Positions 63,371 to 64,000 of a DNA stretch of 64,000 bases are shown piece by piece. The notes beneath the pieces are model-generated. The model saw only the letters and a list, made by a program, of their open reading frames with translations, ran no database searches and had not been told where the DNA came from. Source of the DNA: Bacteroides sp. (lineage in GTDB: Bacteria; Bacteroidota; Bacteroidia; Bacteroidales; Muribaculaceae); NCBI GenBank assembly GCA_023666905.1, contig JAMPBC010000002.1, positions 38,994 to 102,993 of the forward strand. The letters run 5' to 3'. Within the stretch, counting starts at the first letter, position 1. Every line of letters begins with the position of its first letter. The position numbers were made by a program, and so were the translations under genes.

Positions 63371-63378
63371 CAAAGGTA
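63371..63378 (-). promoter_or_regulatory. Candidate -7 element of the DUF4249 gene
   Basis: On the minus strand this reads TACCTTTG, an exact TAnnTTTG match, 9 bp upstream of the start codon. The implied leader is very short, and no -33 TTTG at 20 bp spacing is present. Confidence 0.4.
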
Positions 63379-63518
63379 CGTAGAAAAGCAGTCATCACCC
63401 CCTCCATTTACTAAAAATCCTTAAAACAACCAAAAAACACTTAATTCCTTCGTGCGCTCTCCATAAGCATTAGCGGTTTGCGTTGCCCCGAATGTTTCCA
63501 ATCCAACAATTTGCTGTA

Positions 63519-63551
63519 AGAGCCTGCCCTATATATTATGTGGCAGGCTCT
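63519..63551. terminator. Hairpin with 10-bp arms
   Basis: Arms AGAGCCTGCC (63519-63528) and GGCAGGCTCT (63542-63551) enclose a 13-nt AT-rich loop. On the plus strand it is followed by AAATG. The same TAAGAGCCTG decamer also occurs at 11906-11915 beside the palindrome after tsaE, suggesting a shared repeat family. Confidence 0.55.
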
Positions 63552-63597
63552 AAATGCTGCGTTTCATTGACTTACGAATAAAATTCGCTGCTAAATG

Positions 63598-63680
63598 ACA
63601 TTTTTCTTGGGGAATAATCAAACAACTTCCACACTTTTCTTGGGGAACAACCGCACAGGCCCCACATTTTTCTTGGGGAA
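63598..63680. repeat. Three 17-bp direct repeats with 33-bp period
   Basis: ACATTTTTCTTGGGGAA occurs at 63598-63614 and 63664-63680 with one variant (ACACTTTTCTTGGGGAA) at 63631-63647. The 16-bp spacers differ. The exact 33-bp period, a multiple of three, keeps the reading frame on both strands; on the minus strand one frame reads as a repeated VPQEKC-type peptide ending near the hairpin, but without a start codon. Confidence 0.75.
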
Positions 63681-63742
63681 CAACGGAGGGAATCAAATAC
63701 TTTTATTGGTATGAGACACCGTCATTACAGAGATATCTTCTA

Positions 63743-63822
63743 AATAAATGTCATTATAATGACATTTATTCCAAAAACATCATTGTAATGATATTTATAT
63801 CAAAAGTATCATTGTAATGATA
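63743..63822. promoter_or_regulatory. Three operator-like dyads with 29-bp period
   Basis: Site 1 is a perfect 28-bp palindrome at 63743-63770 (half-site AATAAATGTCATTA). Sites 2 (63779-63792) and 3 (63807-63822) share ATCATT-GT-AATGAT. Centres at 63756.5, 63785.5 and 63814.5 give an exact 29-bp spacing. They lie directly upstream of the truncated ATPase gene and probably bind a dimeric regulator cooperatively. Confidence 0.7.
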
Positions 63823-63829
63823 TTTTATA

Positions 63830-63837
63830 TAACTTTG
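63830..63837 (+). promoter_or_regulatory. -7 element of the truncated ATPase gene
   Basis: TAACTTTG matches TAnnTTTG and lies only 5 bp before the ATG at 63842, so the transcript would be leaderless or nearly so. Site 3 of the dyads overlaps the region where polymerase would bind. Confidence 0.5.
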
Positions 63838-63841
63838 CACC

Positions 63842-63976
63842 ATGGATACACTTAAAAGACAGTCTGCTTCTTTGTTGAAGCATGTTTCAACGGCTCACGT
63901 CCGCAATCTGTACGATTCAATATCTTGGAACGCCCGGCTCATTGGCATTAAGAGTCCATTCGATAAGGAATGTTAA
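63842..63976 (+). pseudogene. Truncated AAA+ ATPase gene, cut before the P-loop
   Basis: A 44-codon reading frame starts MDTLKRQSASLLKHV and continues VRNLYDSISWNARLIGIK. In related DUF4143-type ATPases of Bacteroidetes, SxxWNxRLIGIKG is followed directly by ARGVGKTT (Walker A). Here, right after ...GIK, the sequence turns into the palindromic repeat (63951), encoding SPFDKEC and a stop. The rest of the gene could continue beyond an insertion outside the window or may be lost. The N-terminal family match is from memory of the family pattern, so it is inference. Confidence 0.65.
63951..63972. repeat. Palindromic repeat, copy 3 (partial, inverted)
   Basis: 22 of the 28 bases match the reverse complement of copies 1 and 2: AGAGTCCATTC, loop GATAAG, then GAATG; the last 6 bases (GACTCT expected) are replaced by TTAAAG. 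It interrupts the ATPase reading frame, so here it is an insertion rather than a simple terminator. Confidence 0.75.
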
Positions 63977-64000
63977 AGCCGGGGTCGCATATCCTCGAAG

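Larger units (their letters stand above)
63363..63841. other. 480-bp non-coding stretch between the DUF4249 gene and the truncated ATPase gene
   Basis: No gene is evident. It contains a TACCTTTG element at 63371-63378 (minus strand, promoter of the DUF4249 gene), a hairpin at 63519-63551, three 17-bp repeats at 63598-63680 and three dyads at 63743-63822. Positions 63400-63518 show nothing further. Confidence 0.7.

Noticed and set aside
63598..63680. The 33-bp-period repeats as a CRISPR array
   Set aside because: Repeat units are 17 bp with 16-bp spacers, only three copies, and no cas gene is present. Both lengths are too short for a CRISPR array.
63554..63700. Minus-strand peptide with VPQEKC-type repeats as a real gene
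   Set aside because: The frame has no ATG start before an upstream stop codon and all three frames are open across the repeats because of the 33-bp period. Low evidence for translation.

Overview
The window is about 64 kb of a gut-type Bacteroidales chromosome, most likely a Muribaculaceae-like organism. The family assignment is an inference from gene content. The signs are Bacteroidetes-style promoters (TTTG / TAnnTTTG), very weak Shine-Dalgarno signals, DUF5689, DUF4249 and DUF4254 proteins, a TonB receptor with a carboxypeptidase-like N-terminal domain, a PorX/PorW-type pair and a meso-diaminopimelate type MurE. Most of the window is ordinary, densely packed core genome. No tRNA, rRNA, CRISPR array or transposase gene was seen.

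Layout. Positions 1-6.6 kb (+): end of rbfA, a LolE/FtsX-type permease, a Ser-type sulfatase, birA, aroA, a small membrane protein and a zinc/manganese ABC permease. 6.6-11.9 kb (+): a PorW/SprE-like TPR lipoprotein, PorX and TsaE, closed by a palindromic hairpin. 11.9-19.2 kb (-): histidine phosphatase, DUF4254 protein, ruvB, Wzx-like flippase, DUF389 protein and a glycosyltransferase in one closely packed run. 19.3-29.1 kb (-): an unrecognised 732-aa membrane-anchored protein, then a TonB receptor with two DUF5689 surface lipoproteins. 29.3-31.4 kb (-): an orphan TPR-type sensor kinase. 31.7-46.8 kb (+): the division and cell-wall cluster rsmH-ftsL-ftsI-murE-mraY-murD-ftsW-murG-murC-ftsQ-ftsA-ftsZ, without mraZ. 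46.9-57.7 kb (-): a secreted EEP-family hydrolase, queC, queF, a glucosaminidase, carbonic anhydrase, dihydroorotase, a Dpm-like glycosyltransferase, an outer-membrane barrel and a large TPR protein. 57.8-61.1 kb (+): an Ig-like lipoprotein, Rex and a degenerate FAH-fold protein.

The last 3 kb (61.1-64.0 kb) is different and is the most interesting part. An AT-rich AAA+/DUF4143 ATPase gene with its own strong promoter and dyad sits between two 48-bp direct repeats (44/48 identical). These repeats duplicate the overlapping 3' ends of the two convergent flanking genes, so neither flanking gene is damaged. Beyond the DUF4249 gene lies a 480-bp non-coding stretch with a hairpin, three 17-bp repeats at 33-bp period and three dyads at 29-bp period. 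It leads into the start of a second ATPase gene. That gene is cut exactly before its expected P-loop by a copy of the same palindromic repeat that follows tsaE and ftsZ. Together this looks like an insertion hotspot for ATPase cassettes and palindromic repeats.
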